Positions 43,604 to 52,290 are shown, counted from the stretch's first letter. The stretch: DNA of 64,000 nucleotides from Pseudonocardia alaniniphila (GCF_022524485.1 NZ_JAKXMK010000001.1:1-64000), one strand, 5' to 3'. The notes: a model not told the origin generated them from the letters alone. Made by a program: numbers and translations.

Positions 43604-44329
43604 ATGGTGGACATCAACTGCGACATGGGCGAGGCATTCAGCATCTATCGCTGCGGCGACGACGAGGGCTTGATGCCGTGGATCACCGTCGCCAACGTGG
43701 CCTGCGGCTTCCACGCCTCGGACCCGCGCGTGATGCAGCAGACCGTGGCGCTGGCCAAGGAGCACGGCGTCCGGGTCGGAGCCCATCCGTCGTTGCCCGA
43801 CCGCGAGGGCTTCGGCCGCCGTGAGATGAAGCTGGAGCGCGACGAGCTCACCGCGGCCGTCGTCTACCAGGTCGGCGCCTTGTCCGGCTTCCTACGTGGC
43901 CAGGGCATGGAGCTCAACCACATCAAGGCCCACGGCTCCCTGTACGGGATGGCGGCGCGCGACCCGGAGGTCGCCGAGGCTCTCGCCGACGCCGCCGACG
44001 TCTTCGGCGTGCCGCTCATGGGCATGGCGGGCACGGTGCACGAGCAGGTCTGGGGCGCGCGGGGTGCGGGGTTCATCTCCGAGTACTACGCCGACCTCGA
44101 CTACCGTCCCGACGGCTCGCTCATCATCACGCGCGTGCACCAGCCGTTCGACCCGGCCGCGTCGGCGCGGGGAGCGGTGCGCGCGGTGACCGACGGAGTC
44201 GCCACGGCCCTGGACGGCTCCGAGATCCCGGTGCGTGCCGACTGCGTCTGCGTGCACTCCGACACCCCGAACGCCGTGGACGTCGCCAAGGCCGTCCACG
44301 AAGCTCTGCGCCCGCACATGTCAGCCTGA
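43604..44329 (+). CDS. pxpA: 5-oxoprolinase subunit A (LamB/YcsF family)
   Basis: 241 residues. Near-universal family motifs: INCDMGEAFSIY, NVACGFHASDP, VRVGAHPSLPDREGFGRR, HIKAHGSLYG, SEYYADLDY and the CVHSDTPNAV end. PxpA works with PxpB and PxpC in ATP-dependent opening of 5-oxoproline to glutamate. GGGAGGAGG is ideally placed before ATG 43604. First gene of a five-gene operon. Confidence 0.95.
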   Translation: MVDINCDMGEAFSIYRCGDDEGLMPWITVANVACGFHASDPRVMQQTVALAKEHGVRVGAHPSLPDREGFGRREMKLERDELTAAVVYQVGALSGFLRGQGMELNHIKAHGSLYGMAARDPEVAEALADAADVFGVPLMGMAGTVHEQVWGARGAGFISEYYADLDYRPDGSLIITRVHQPFDPAASARGAVRAVTDGVATALDGSEIPVRADCVCVHSDTPNAVDVAKAVHEALRPHMSA

Positions 44330-44339
44330 GAGGAGCCCC

Positions 44340-44600
44340 ATGGCCCGGCACGAGGTCGTCTCGCCGATCCCCGGCGTGTTCTACCGGAGGCCCGATCCGG
44401 AAAGTGGCCCGTTCGCCGCCGAAGGACAGACCGTCGGCGCGGACGACACGGTCTGCCTCGTCGAGGTCATGAAGTCCTTCCACCAGGTGCCTGCGGGTGC
44501 GGCGGGCACGGTCGTGGAGTTCCTGGTGGAGAACGAGGACGTGGTCGACGCCGGGCAGCCGGTCGCGATCATCGAGGCATCCGCGGACGGACAGGGGTGA
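44340..44600 (+). CDS. Biotin carboxyl carrier protein (AccB-like)
   Basis: 86 residues, essentially one biotinyl domain. Biotin attaches to Lys45 in the motif EVMKSFH; SPIPGVFYRRP at the N terminus and DAGQPVAIIE at the C terminus complete the fold. The usual biotinylation motif is (A/V)MKM; Ser replaces the second Met here. AGAGGAG lies before ATG 44340. The stop overlaps the biotin carboxylase start. The domain most likely carries carboxyl groups for the co-transcribed carboxylase. Confidence 0.9.
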   Translation: MARHEVVSPIPGVFYRRPDPESGPFAAEGQTVGADDTVCLVEVMKSFHQVPAGAAGTVVEFLVENEDVVDAGQPVAIIEASADGQG

Positions 44601-45955
44601 AGCGCCTGCTCGTCGCCAACCGCGGCGAGATCGCGGTCCGCATCGTTCGTGCAGCCCGTGACCTGGGTATCTCCACCGTGGCGGTGCACAGCACGGCCGA
44701 CGCGCAGGCCCCGCACGTCCGGCTCGCCGATGCCGCCGTCGAGATCGGACCGCCGCCCGCCGGTAAGAGCTACCTGCTCGCCGACGCCATCCTCGACGCC
44801 GCCCGGGAGACCGACTCCGACGCCGTGCACCCCGGCTACGGGTTCCTCTCCGAGCGGGCGTCGTTCGCTGCTGCGGTCGCCGACGCGGGCCTTGCCTTCG
44901 TCGGCCCGTCGGCGGCGGTGATCGAGCAGATGGGCGACAAGGTTCGGGCCCGCCAGGTGGCCGCCGCGGCGGGTGTCCCGACGGTGCCCGGCACGCCGGG
45001 CGGCGTCGCGGACGTCGACGCCGCGGTCAAAGCGGCCGCCGAGATCGGCTATCCGATCATGCTCAAGGCCGCGGCGGGCGGCGGTGGACGTGGCATCCGT
45101 GTCGTCACGGACGAGGCGGGGCTGCGTTCGGCGTTCCCCGCTGCGTCGAAGGAGGCAGCCAGTGCGTTCGGCGACGGTGCGATGTACCTCGAGCGGTTCC
45201 TCCGTCGCGCCCGGCACGTCGAGGTGCAGGTGCTCGGTGACGGACGAGACGTCGTGCACCTGTTCGAACGCGAATGCTCGCTCCAGCGCCGCAGGCAGAA
45301 GGTCGTGGAGGAGGCCGTCGCCCCCGGCATCGACGACGGCGTGCGGCAGGCCATGACCGCGGCGGCCGTGCGGCTCGCCCGGGAGGTCGGCTACAGCAGT
45401 GCGGGCACCGCCGAGTTCCTCGTCGACGACGAGACGGGCGAGTTCTTCTTCATCGAGATGAACACCCGCATCCAGGTGGAACACCCGACCACCGAGCTGA
45501 TCACCGGCATCGACATCGTGGCCGAGCAGCTCCGGATCGCGGCGGGGGAGCCGCTGCGGTTCGCGCAGGACGCGATCGTCGCGCGCGGCTCGGCGATCGA
45601 GTTCCGCGTGTGCGCCGAGGACCCCGAGAAGGACTTCATGCCCTCGCCGGGCAAGATCGAACGCTTGGTGCTGCCGGCAGGTCCCTGGGTGCGTGTCGAC
45701 ACCTGGCTGGAGCCCGGCGGCACGGTTCCCCCCTTCTACGACTCCCTGCTGGCGAAAGTCGTCGTCTGGGGAGAGGACCGGGAGTCAGCGATCCGGCGCG
45801 GGCGGCGCGCGTTGGGGGAGTTCGCCGTGGACGGTGTGCCCACCACCGCCGCGCTGGGCGCGGAGATCCTCGGCCAGGACTGGTTCGCCGCGGCGGATTT
45901 CCACACCGGCGCGCTGGAGCACTGGTTGGCCGAACGGAAAGAGGCGGCGACGTGA
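44597..45955 (+). CDS. Biotin carboxylase (AccC-like)
   Basis: 452 residues, the usual length. ATP-grasp enzyme: N-terminal VANRGEIAVRIVRAARDLGI, HPGYGFLSERASFA, Gly-rich KAAAGGGGRGIRVV, ECSLQRRRQKVVEEAVA and FIEMNTRIQVEHPTTELITG. It carboxylates biotin on the adjacent carrier. GTG 44597 overlaps the carrier stop. No carboxyltransferase gene follows; instead pxpB comes next, coupled by GTGA. Similar arrangements of accB/accC inside 5-oxoprolinase operons are known in other bacteria, but what is carboxylated is unresolved. Confidence 0.93.
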   Translation: MKRLLVANRGEIAVRIVRAARDLGISTVAVHSTADAQAPHVRLADAAVEIGPPPAGKSYLLADAILDAARETDSDAVHPGYGFLSERASFAAAVADAGLAFVGPSAAVIEQMGDKVRARQVAAAAGVPTVPGTPGGVADVDAAVKAAAEIGYPIMLKAAAGGGGRGIRVVTDEAGLRSAFPAASKEAASAFGDGAMYLERFLRRARHVEVQVLGDGRDVVHLFERECSLQRRRQKVVEEAVAPGIDDGVRQAMTAAAVRLAREVGYSSAGTAEFLVDDETGEFFFIEMNTRIQVEHPTTELITGIDIVAEQLRIAAGEPLRFAQDAIVARGSAIEFRVCAEDPEKDFMPSPGKIERLVLPAGPWVRVDTWLEPGGTVPPFYDSLLAKVVVWGEDRESAIRRGRRALGEFAVDGVPTTAALGAEILGQDWFAAADFHTGALEHWLAERKEAAT

Positions 45956-46842
45956 CGGTGACGGACGTGCAGGCCGCCCGCTACAGCTGGGGCGGCGACG
46001 AGTTCGTGTTCGTGGAGCTGGCCGAGGAGATGAGCCTGCAGGCCAACTTCCGCGTCATGGCCATCACGAAGGCGCTGCGCGAGAACCACCCCGAGGGCGT
46101 GCTGGAGATCTGCCCGGCCAATGCGTCCTACCAGGTTCGCTACGACCCGGACGTGCTCGAGCCGCACAAGCTGCTGGGGTTGCTGCAGGACCTGGAGAAG
46201 CAGGTCGGCGACGCGCACGACCTCGCGCTTCCCACCCGGGTCGTCGAGATCCCGGTCCTCTATCGCGACCCGTGGACCACGGAGACGCTCATGCGTTTTC
46301 GCGACCGCCACCAGGATCCCGACGCCACCGACATCGAGTACGCCGCACGGATCAACGGCTACGCGTCGGTGGAGGAGTTCATCGACGCCCACGCCGGCTC
46401 GCCGTGGTTCGTCTCCATGGTCGGGTTCGTGGCGGGCCTGCCGTTCAAGTTCCAGATGGTCCCCCGGGAGCGGGCGATCATCGTGCCCAAGTACCTGCGC
46501 CCTCGTACCGACACCCCGAAGCAGACCGTGGGCTACGGCGGCTGCTTCGCCTGCATCTACTCGGTGCGCGGTGCGGGCGGCTACCAGATGTTCGGCATCA
46601 CCCCGGCGCCGATCTACGACCCCACCCAGCAGCTGCCCGACTTCACCGACTTCATGGTGTTCTTCCGGCCCGGTGACATCGTGAAGTACACCCCGATCGA
46701 CCGCGAGCAGTACGACGCGCACGTCGCCGAGGTCGAGGCGGGGACGTTCCGGATCCGGACGGCCCCGACGGAGTTCGCGCTCCAGGAGTTCCTCGACGAC
46801 CCCGACGGCTACAACGCCCGGCTGCTGGAGGTGCTGCGGTGA
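45952..46842 (+). CDS. pxpB: 5-oxoprolinase subunit B (KipI/allophanate hydrolase C-terminal-like)
   Basis: 296 residues, starting GTG 45952 (GTGA overlap with the biotin carboxylase stop). Family motifs: PANASYQVRYDP, VVEIPVLY, GFVAGLPF, GYGGCFACIYSVRGAGGYQMFG. It has a longer N-terminal and C-terminal part than the classical KipI domain. PxpB pairs with PxpC. The similarity to urea amidolyase/allophanate hydrolase subunits suggests an ancestry shared with biotin-dependent enzymes, in line with the carrier and carboxylase genes just upstream. Confidence 0.9.
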   Translation: MTVTDVQAARYSWGGDEFVFVELAEEMSLQANFRVMAITKALRENHPEGVLEICPANASYQVRYDPDVLEPHKLLGLLQDLEKQVGDAHDLALPTRVVEIPVLYRDPWTTETLMRFRDRHQDPDATDIEYAARINGYASVEEFIDAHAGSPWFVSMVGFVAGLPFKFQMVPRERAIIVPKYLRPRTDTPKQTVGYGGCFACIYSVRGAGGYQMFGITPAPIYDPTQQLPDFTDFMVFFRPGDIVKYTPIDREQYDAHVAEVEAGTFRIRTAPTEFALQEFLDDPDGYNARLLEVLR

Positions 46843-47816
46843 TCGAGGTACGCAAGCCGGGCCTGTCCACGACCGTCCAGGACGCAGGCCGTGCCGGTTA
46901 CTACGACGTCGGCATCCCGCCGTCGGGCGCGCTCGACCAGTACTCCCTGCGGGCCGCCAACCTGCTCGTCGGCAACCCGGCGGGTGCCGCGGCCCTGGAG
47001 ATCGTCTACATGGGGCCGGAGCTCGCATTCGAGTCCTCCGCGGTCGTCGCGGTGGCGGGCGCGAACATGACCCCACGGGTGGGCGGCGAGGAGCGGCCCC
47101 TGTGGGAGTCCTTCTCCGTGGCCGCGGGTGACGTGCTCGACTTCGGCTACCTGACGGCGGGCGCGCGCGCCTACCTTGCCGTCTCGGGCGGAATCGATGT
47201 GCCTCAGGTACTCGGCAGCCGCTCCACGTACGGCCTCGGTGCTCTCGGCGGTTTCGCGGGGCGCCCGCTGCAGACCGGCGACAAGCTCCCCGTCGGCTCG
47301 TCGTCCGGCGCGAAGCCCGGGCGTAGCGTGCCGCTCGATCTGCGTCCGTCCTACTCCAAGGACGTCGAGGTACGCGTGATGATGGGCCTGTACGACCACC
47401 GCCTCACCGTCGCGGGCCGGGAGAGCTTCCTCGGCACCACGTGGACGCTCACACCGGTGGCCGACCGCATCGGCTTCCGCTACAAGGGCGCCGAACTGGA
47501 GACCGTCGAGCGCGAAGCGCCGTTCGGTGCGGGGCAGGACCCGTCCAACATCGTGGACGCGCCGTATCCGATCGGCTCGATCCAGGTGCCCGGCAGCGTC
47601 GAGCCGATCATCTTGCATCGCGACGCGGTCTCGGGTGGTGGCTACATGATGGTCGCCACCGTCCTGTCCGGTGACCTCGACGTGGTCGCGCAGTCGGCAC
47701 CCAACACCCGCACCCGGTTCGTCGCGGTCGATCTGGACGCCGCCCTGGCCGCGCGGGCCGACTACCGAGCCCGCACCGGCCGGTTGGCGGAGGCCCTTTC
47801 GTCGATCCCGGGATGA
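46839..47816 (+). CDS. pxpC: 5-oxoprolinase subunit C (KipA-like)
   Basis: 325 residues. Typical start EVRKPGLSTTVQDAGRAGYYDVGIPPSGALDQYSL is abbreviated here as EVRKPGLSTTVQDAGR; further motifs AVAGANMTPRVG, ARAYLAVSGGID, GSRSTYGLG and HRDAVSGGGYM. Completes the PxpABC complex for 5-oxoproline hydrolysis. GTG 46839 overlaps the pxpB stop. Followed by a hairpin terminator candidate. Confidence 0.92.
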   Translation: MIEVRKPGLSTTVQDAGRAGYYDVGIPPSGALDQYSLRAANLLVGNPAGAAALEIVYMGPELAFESSAVVAVAGANMTPRVGGEERPLWESFSVAAGDVLDFGYLTAGARAYLAVSGGIDVPQVLGSRSTYGLGALGGFAGRPLQTGDKLPVGSSSGAKPGRSVPLDLRPSYSKDVEVRVMMGLYDHRLTVAGRESFLGTTWTLTPVADRIGFRYKGAELETVEREAPFGAGQDPSNIVDAPYPIGSIQVPGSVEPIILHRDAVSGGGYMMVATVLSGDLDVVAQSAPNTRTRFVAVDLDAALAARADYRARTGRLAEALSSIPG

Positions 47817-47859
47817 GGCTGCGCCGGTCGCGGGAGGCATCGCGACGCGGTCCCGGGCG

Positions 47860-47895
47860 GCGGCCACATGCCGGGCGCCTGCCTGCTGTGGCCGC
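47860..47895. terminator. Candidate terminator between pxpC and a convergent gene
   Basis: GCGGCCAC and its exact complement GTGGCCGC are separated by 20 bases, located 43 bases after the pxpC stop and 35 before the end of the opposing gene. The loop is long, so the assignment is moderate. Confidence 0.45.
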
Positions 47896-47930
47896 GGCGC
47901 GTTATCGGCCCGGGGCCTGACCAGGGCGAC

Positions 47931-48308
47931 TCACGCCACGAGGCGGGGCCGAGCCTTGCCGCTGACGTGGCTGAGGCTGGCACGGCAGGCCGCCAACAGT
48001 CGGGCGGTGGCCGCGCTGATGCCCTGGTTGCAGCGTGGGCATCGCATGGTCACCGTTCGCGCGAGCTCGTCCACGGCGACCGGCAGCTCCGTCTCACAAG
48101 CGCGACACCAGCGGTGTCGCGTGACCGGGTTGACGTGCAGTGGTGACGACACGCACTGGTGGATCCACCGGCCGTGCACGTGGCAGGTGAGCCGGTTGTC
48201 GGGGTCGAGCCGGCCGGCGTCCTCGCCCTCGTCCTCTGCGGCCAGCCAGTGCGCCAGGGTGTGGTCGGTCGAGCTGCGCGCCTGACTACGGGGTTCCCGC
48301 TGGCTCAT
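47931..48308 (-). CDS. Small zinc-ribbon-like protein
   Basis: 125 residues, function unknown. Several Cys/His: LTCHVHGRWIHQC, HRWCRACETEL and MRCPRCNQG. The last two CxxC pairs can form a zinc ribbon; the first cluster may be a second site. The C terminus is helical. ATG 48308 is used, with GAGGT at SD distance; the open frame continues upstream without support. Might be a nucleic-acid-binding or chaperone-like protein. Confidence 0.6.
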   Translation of the reverse strand: MSQREPRSQARSSTDHTLAHWLAAEDEGEDAGRLDPDNRLTCHVHGRWIHQCVSSPLHVNPVTRHRWCRACETELPVAVDELARTVTMRCPRCNQGISAATARLLAACRASLSHVSGKARPRLVA

Positions 48309-49031
48309 GCCGCTGACCTCCTCACCTTCTCCGGCCGCCCGCGCAAGGTGCGTGACGGGTCTCTGCACCGCAGGAGCAGCATCGCGAGCACACGTACCCG
48401 GCGCATCACCGCCAGCGGACGTCATCCTCGGGGGCTGACGGGAGTCCTCGAGGTGATGCTGGCAGGTATGCGGTGGGCTGGTTCGAGCTTCCACGTCTCG
48501 CTGATCGCGGCGCAGGTACCGCCGTCCTCCGTCCCATTGCTGCAGGGCCGGATCGCTCTGCGGAAGAAGATATTCCTTCCCGGTGGCGGTGCCGGGATGG
48601 TCAACGCCACGCCTCGGACCGATGCGTGGGAGCGGATATAACCGCAGACGTATTTATCCTGCTCCACCTCAGTGGGTCGTGGCCGGGCTGTAGTGATCTG
48701 CTGGATCCATCAGCCCCTCCGGTTCGGGTGATATCGGACATTATCTGGCGATCACACTTCCGTGTTACTTTCAATACTAGTTGCCCTGCCGCCTTTGCCG
48801 TCGGAGATATCAAAAGGAAGTATGTAGACGTGTCGCCGTTCGAATCACGTCGTCTTCCGGATTGAGATGCTCCTACATCCAGGGAGCTGTCTCCGGCCGC
48901 ATTCTGTCGAGAATGCGGTTTCCGGCGCGGACGTCGAGCACCGTCACTGGGTTGTCGGGGGGTAGCCGGTGCCGGGCGAGTTGCCTGTCATCACGATCGT
49001 CGTAGTCGTCACGACGGGATATGGAAGCTGA
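48309..49031. other. Apparently gene-free, A+T-richer interval
   Basis: 723 bases, noticeably poorer in G+C than the flanks between 48540 and 48860 (ATATCAAAAGGAAG, TTATCTGGCGATCACACTTCC). Frames are short and unlike any family I know. It forms the left part of the decayed zone. No hairpin or repeat stands out. Confidence 0.45.
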
Positions 49032-49289
49032 GTGAGCAACGTGGCTGAATTCGATGTCGGGCAGGTCGACGAACTTCTCGGCACCACTCGGGCTGTGCGC
49101 AAGCATCTCGATCTCGAACGAGGGGTGTCCGGCGAGATCCTGTTGCACATGATCGATGTTGCGGAGCAGGCGCCATCCGGAGCGAATCAGGAGAGCCGTC
49201 GATGGTTGATCGTCCGGGACCCGGACCTGAAAAGAAAGATTGCCGAACAGTATCGGGAAGCGGGCAAAGCGTATCGGGAGTTTCCATGA
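49032..49289 (+). pseudogene. Truncated nitroreductase-family gene
   Basis: 85 residues from GTG 49032. They match the N-terminal third of a nitroreductase: VDELLGTTRAVRKHLDLERG (the RSVRxF-type start), LHMIDVAEQAPSGANQE (FMN-binding) and RWLIVRD. It then stops at TGA 49287-49289, where full members have about 200 residues. The stop overlaps the ATG of the next fragment (ATGA), probably because a deletion joined them. Non-functional by length. Confidence 0.75.
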
Positions 49290-49520
49290 ACGATGGTGGG
49301 GAGAGCGAGGCGGCGAAGGCCGTTGTTCGCCGAAACACCGAGGAAGTGCAGAACAACGGTGACTTCGACGTCTTCGAGGAGCTCTTCGCCGACGACTTCG
49401 TCGACCACACGCCGCAGCACCATCACGTGGCGGTTCCGCCAACCGTCGCACGTGCTTCTCTGGCTGCGTGAGGGCTTCCACGGGCTGCGGGTGGACGTCG
49501 CAGGCCGCGGCGTCGAAGCG
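49286..49520 (+). pseudogene. SnoaL-like gene, 5' fragment with frameshift
   Basis: From ATG 49286: KAVVRRNTEEVQNNGDFDVF then ELFADDFVDHTPQ, the start of a SnoaL-like polyketide-cyclase-fold protein. Around 49425 the frame breaks; the continuation LREGFHGLRVDVAG appears in another frame up to about 49500. The C-terminal third of a similar protein lies 1.8 kb away (51283-51447). Disabled. Confidence 0.7.
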
Positions 49521-49794
49521 GCCGTCCCGGCACCTGGCCGTTGCCTGTGTTTCGTACTCTCCGCAAACAATCCTCCATGACCATGTCCCATCCGCCGATC
49601 GCGGCATCTGATGTCGGCTCGGTGAAGCGGAGGGCTCGACACCGGCGCTCGATGTGGCCAAGGCGCGCTCGATGGACGCTTCATCGAACGTGCTTCATAT
49701 CCCGACTGCCCGCACGTCGATATACCTGATTGACCCAGAGGTTGTAGCGCGGCGCCTTAATTGGCGAGAAATGGAGGATTCGTGACACGCGACT
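49521..49794. other. Degenerate interval in the fragment zone
   Basis: No gene recognised between the SnoaL fragment and the next short frame. Sequence is mixed in composition; a GTGACACGCGACTATGCC at about 49781 begins a DYAFVGSGG-like FAD-start resemblance that lasts only a few codons. Confidence 0.4.
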
Positions 49795-49953
49795 ATGCCT
49801 TCGTCGGATCTGGAGGAAGCCCGCCGCATCTCAGGAGTCACCAACGCACCGACGGCCATCAGCCATTTGAATCAAGCGCTCGGGCTCTATCGCAGAGTCG
49901 GTGCCCCACCGCGACACCGCCCGCCTGCACAGACGGAGTCCTCTCATGGCTAA
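49795..49953 (+). pseudogene. Possible TPR-domain fragment (SARP/AfsR-like)
   Basis: 52-codon frame whose residues AISHLNQALGLYRRVGAP match the helix pattern of tetratricopeptide repeats found at the C terminus of AfsR/SARP regulators (typical form HLxQALxLYRRIGAPEA). It is isolated, without domain context, so only a relic is likely. Weak call. Confidence 0.4.
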
Positions 49954-50735
49954 TGGTGCCGTGACAACCACGCAACCTTCGTCCCCGCAGCGGCTGAGTG
50001 GAAAAGTGGCGCTTGTCACCGGCGCGAGCTCGGGTATCGGTGAGGCCTCGGCGAAGGCACTCGCTGCGCAGGGCGCGCGGGTTGTTCTCGCCGCTCGGCG
50101 TGAGAAGGAGCTGGAACGGGTTGCCGAGGAGATCGAGGATTCAGGTGGTGAGGCGCTGGTCGTTCGCGCCGACATGTTCGTCGTGGAGGACGTCGTCAAC
50201 GCCGTCCGGACCGCGGAGAAGCGTTTCGGGGGTCTGGACGTCGCCTTCAACAACGCCGGTATCCCCGGGCTCACCGTGCCGATCGCCGAGCGCACCGTGG
50301 AGTCGTGGCGTGCAGACATCGAGGGGATCCTAACCAGCACGTTTGTCGCGATGCGGCATGAGATCCCCGCGATCCTGCGCCGAGGTGGGGGAACGATCAT
50401 CAACAATGCCTCGGTGCTGAGCGTCGTAGGGTCCAGCGGGGGCGTTAGCTCATACGTGGCCGGCAAGCGCGGCGTGCTCGGGCTAACTCGTGCTGCCGCG
50501 CTGGAGCTCGCGCCGCAGGGCCTGCGCGTCAACGCGATCGCGCTGGGTCCGTCGACACGCCGATGTTCTGTGCCGTAATCACGAAATTGAGAGGAGGTTC
50601 CGAGCAGCCCATCCCCTGGGGCGGGTCGCGCAGCCGGAGGAGGCAGCGTCGTTGGTCGCATATCTGGCCGGGGACGACGCGAGTTTCATCACCGGCGCGA
50701 TTCGCAACATGGACGGTGGCTGGACGGCGCACTGA
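49946..50735 (+). pseudogene. Short-chain dehydrogenase/reductase with at least two frameshifts
   Basis: Starts at ATG 49946 with GGAG at SD distance. The N-terminal and middle parts are intact: TGASSGIG cofactor loop, NNAG, active-site Ser in NNASVLSV and YVAGK (YxxxK). After LRVNAIALGP (about 50545) the frame is lost: VDTPMF continues in a second frame and NHEIERRFRAAHPLGR followed by FITGAIRNMDGGW (the family end) in a third. So two indels within about 40 bases near 50547-50590. If those are real the protein lacks its C-terminal fifth; otherwise sequence errors. Confidence 0.8.
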
Positions 50736-51082
50736 ATCTCGGGCACACGAGATGTTGAGCCACACAGCTCCTCGGCAGCATCCGGATTCGCTCGAACTGG
50801 CCATATTGGCAAAACGCCGCCCTGCGGTTGGTCGTTGAGGGGGCGACCAACCGCAGGTCCGGTCGGGACCTTTTCGGGCGAGTTGCCGCTCTGGCTGAGC
50901 AGACTGGGCTAGACCGCCACCGCGGTCAGTGCACCGCAAGGCGACGTGGCGACCAGCAAAAAACAGTACAACATGGATGTGAGGGATCCTTGAATTGGAG
51001 GAAGCAGGCGTTCGTTGCGCACCATCGATTCCACGCTTAGGCGGTCGGGCTCAATGTCGAAAAAAAGCTCGGTGATCCACCC
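50736..51082. other. Decayed interval with a terminator-like hairpin
   Basis: No gene recognised. Holds a perfect 14-base-stem hairpin (50821-50857). Sequences with A-runs (CAAAAAACAG at 50960, GAAAAAAAGC at 51059) mark foreign or relaxed composition. Confidence 0.45.
50821..50857. terminator. Perfect 14-base-stem hairpin after the SDR remnant
   Basis: CCTGCGGTTGGTCG and its exact complement flank a 9-base loop, about 85 bases after the SDR end. Probably the old terminator of that unit. Confidence 0.65.
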
Positions 51083-51268
51083 GTGGAGTCAGCGGAAGTG
51101 AGGATTCTTGTGTGGTTCACATGGTCATTCGCGTTGCTGTCACTCGCGCTGTGTATCGTCGGCCTCCTGCTCGACGACTCAAATATCCTGACCGTCGGAT
51201 TTTTGGTTCTCATGGCATTTTCGACATGCATCCTTCTCGTGGCGGCTGTTCTTCGCTGGAACTGGTGA
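51083..51268 (+). CDS. Possible small two-helix membrane protein
   Basis: 61 codons from GTG 51083, with two hydrophobic segments (FTWSFALLSLALCIVGLLL and TVGFLVLMAFSTCILLVAAVL). No SD and no recognised family. It sits inside the decayed zone; it may be real or chance, as hydrophobic frames are rare in random G+C-rich DNA, which is the only argument for it. Confidence 0.35.
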   Translation: MESAEVRILVWFTWSFALLSLALCIVGLLLDDSNILTVGFLVLMAFSTCILLVAAVLRWNW

Positions 51269-51282
51269 GAGAGTGCCGTCTG

Positions 51283-51447
51283 GGTGGATATGGGTATGAG
51301 TTCGTGGGCCGCAAAGTGCAGTTCGAGAGCGTCGACGCCATGCGGGTCGTCGATGGGAAGATCACCGAGCACTGGGGGGTGGGAAACCTGCTTTCCCTCC
51401 TGTGGAAGCTCGGCAACCCGCCTGGCTCGGACCAGGCGGAACGATGA
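51283..51447 (+). pseudogene. SnoaL-like gene, 3' fragment
   Basis: Encodes GRKVQFESVDAMRVVDGKI then TEHWGVGNLLSLLWKLG, the C-terminal third of a SnoaL-like protein, without a start. The 5' third of a SnoaL gene is at 49286. Either one gene was split by insertion of about 1.8 kb including the SDR, or two relatives decayed. No start codon, so it is a remnant. Confidence 0.7.
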
Positions 51448-51451
51448 AGCC

Positions 51452-52081
51452 TCAGAGCAGTGCTCGGCTCGCGGCGTTGCGGAGCCACTGTTCGGCTCTG
51501 GGGTAGGTCCACCCGTTGTCGTCGACGAAGGTGAAGAACCCGGCGTAGCCGAAGTAGAACCACAGGATGTCGAGGGCCTCGTCGGTATCGACGCCCTCGC
51601 GGAGGGCGCCGAGATGGGCGAGGCGTTCGGCCACCGCCGCGAGGAAGCCGCGGTAGCGGGCAGTGCCGGTGGCAAGGCCGTCGGCGGCCGTCGGGTCGTG
51701 CGGTGCGGCGGCGAGCACCACCCGCATGATGTCGCCGTAGTCCTCGCGCATCTCGCGGGTGAGTGTCGCGAGGAATTGCAGGAGATCCGCGGGGTCGTCG
51801 AACTGGTCGATCCGATCGCGAGCGACAGCCGCCTCGGGTGCCGCGGACCATACGTCGATCAGCGTGCGGAGCAGCCCTTGCTTGCCTCCGGTGACGGTGT
51901 AGACGGTGGCCGGGGAGACGCGAGCAGTGGCCGCGATCTCGTCCACCTTGGTCGCGAAGTAGCCCTTTTGTCCGAACAGCAGGCGTGCGGAGTCCACGAT
52001 CGCGCGCCTGGTCGCCTCGGCGTACTCCTCCCGGCGGCTGACCTTCCGGTCGTGGCGGCCGTCGCCGGAGTTCTCGTTCAC
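51452..52081 (-). CDS. TetR-family transcriptional regulator
   Basis: 209 residues. N-terminal HTH (ATRRAIVDSARLLFGQKGYFATKVDEIAATARVSPATVYTV, usual TetR helix 2-3) and a C-terminal ligand domain (about 75-209). GTG 52081 has no SD and may be read as leaderless. A TGAGTA-N6-TACTCA palindrome lies 42 bases upstream (52123-52140), a good candidate for autoregulation. Possibly controls the nearby monooxygenase genes or the decayed unit to its right. Confidence 0.88.
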   Translation of the reverse strand: MNENSGDGRHDRKVSRREEYAEATRRAIVDSARLLFGQKGYFATKVDEIAATARVSPATVYTVTGGKQGLLRTLIDVWSAAPEAAVARDRIDQFDDPADLLQFLATLTREMREDYGDIMRVVLAAAPHDPTAADGLATGTARYRGFLAAVAERLAHLGALREGVDTDEALDILWFYFGYAGFFTFVDDNGWTYPRAEQWLRNAASRALL

Positions 52082-52122
52082 GTGATCAGCGTAGCGCTCT
52101 GGTGGCTGGAGTCGGACTCTAG

Positions 52123-52140
52123 TGAGTACAGTCTTACTCA
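52123..52140. promoter_or_regulatory. Palindromic operator candidate for the TetR regulator
   Basis: Perfect 6-base arms TGAGTA and TACTCA separated by 6 bases, in the 209-base divergent region between the TetR and MmyB-type regulators. Typical TetR operators are 14-20 base inverted repeats of this kind. Confidence 0.55.
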
Positions 52141-52290
52141 GATCGTAAGGTTTTCGGTCTAGCGATGGGAGGGGGTAGGAGATGGGTGCAGATGGGGCGG
52201 CGGTGGCCGTGGCGCGGGATCTCGAGGGGCGGCTCGGACCGGACCGGATAACCGGGGTTCGGGCAGCACCAGCTGGGAGTCCGAGACCCG

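Noticed and set aside
48422..48667. 81-codon minus-strand frame in the A+T-richer zone
   Set aside because: No recognised motif or ribosome site; too short to support.
48830..48865. TTCGAAT T-loop-like sequence suggesting a tRNA 3' end or attachment site
   Set aside because: The flanking bases do not pair as a T stem, and no acceptor or anticodon arm can be built upstream.
49781..49810. DYAFVGSGG-like FAD-binding start
   Set aside because: The resemblance covers only about ten codons and is not followed by any oxidoreductase sequence.
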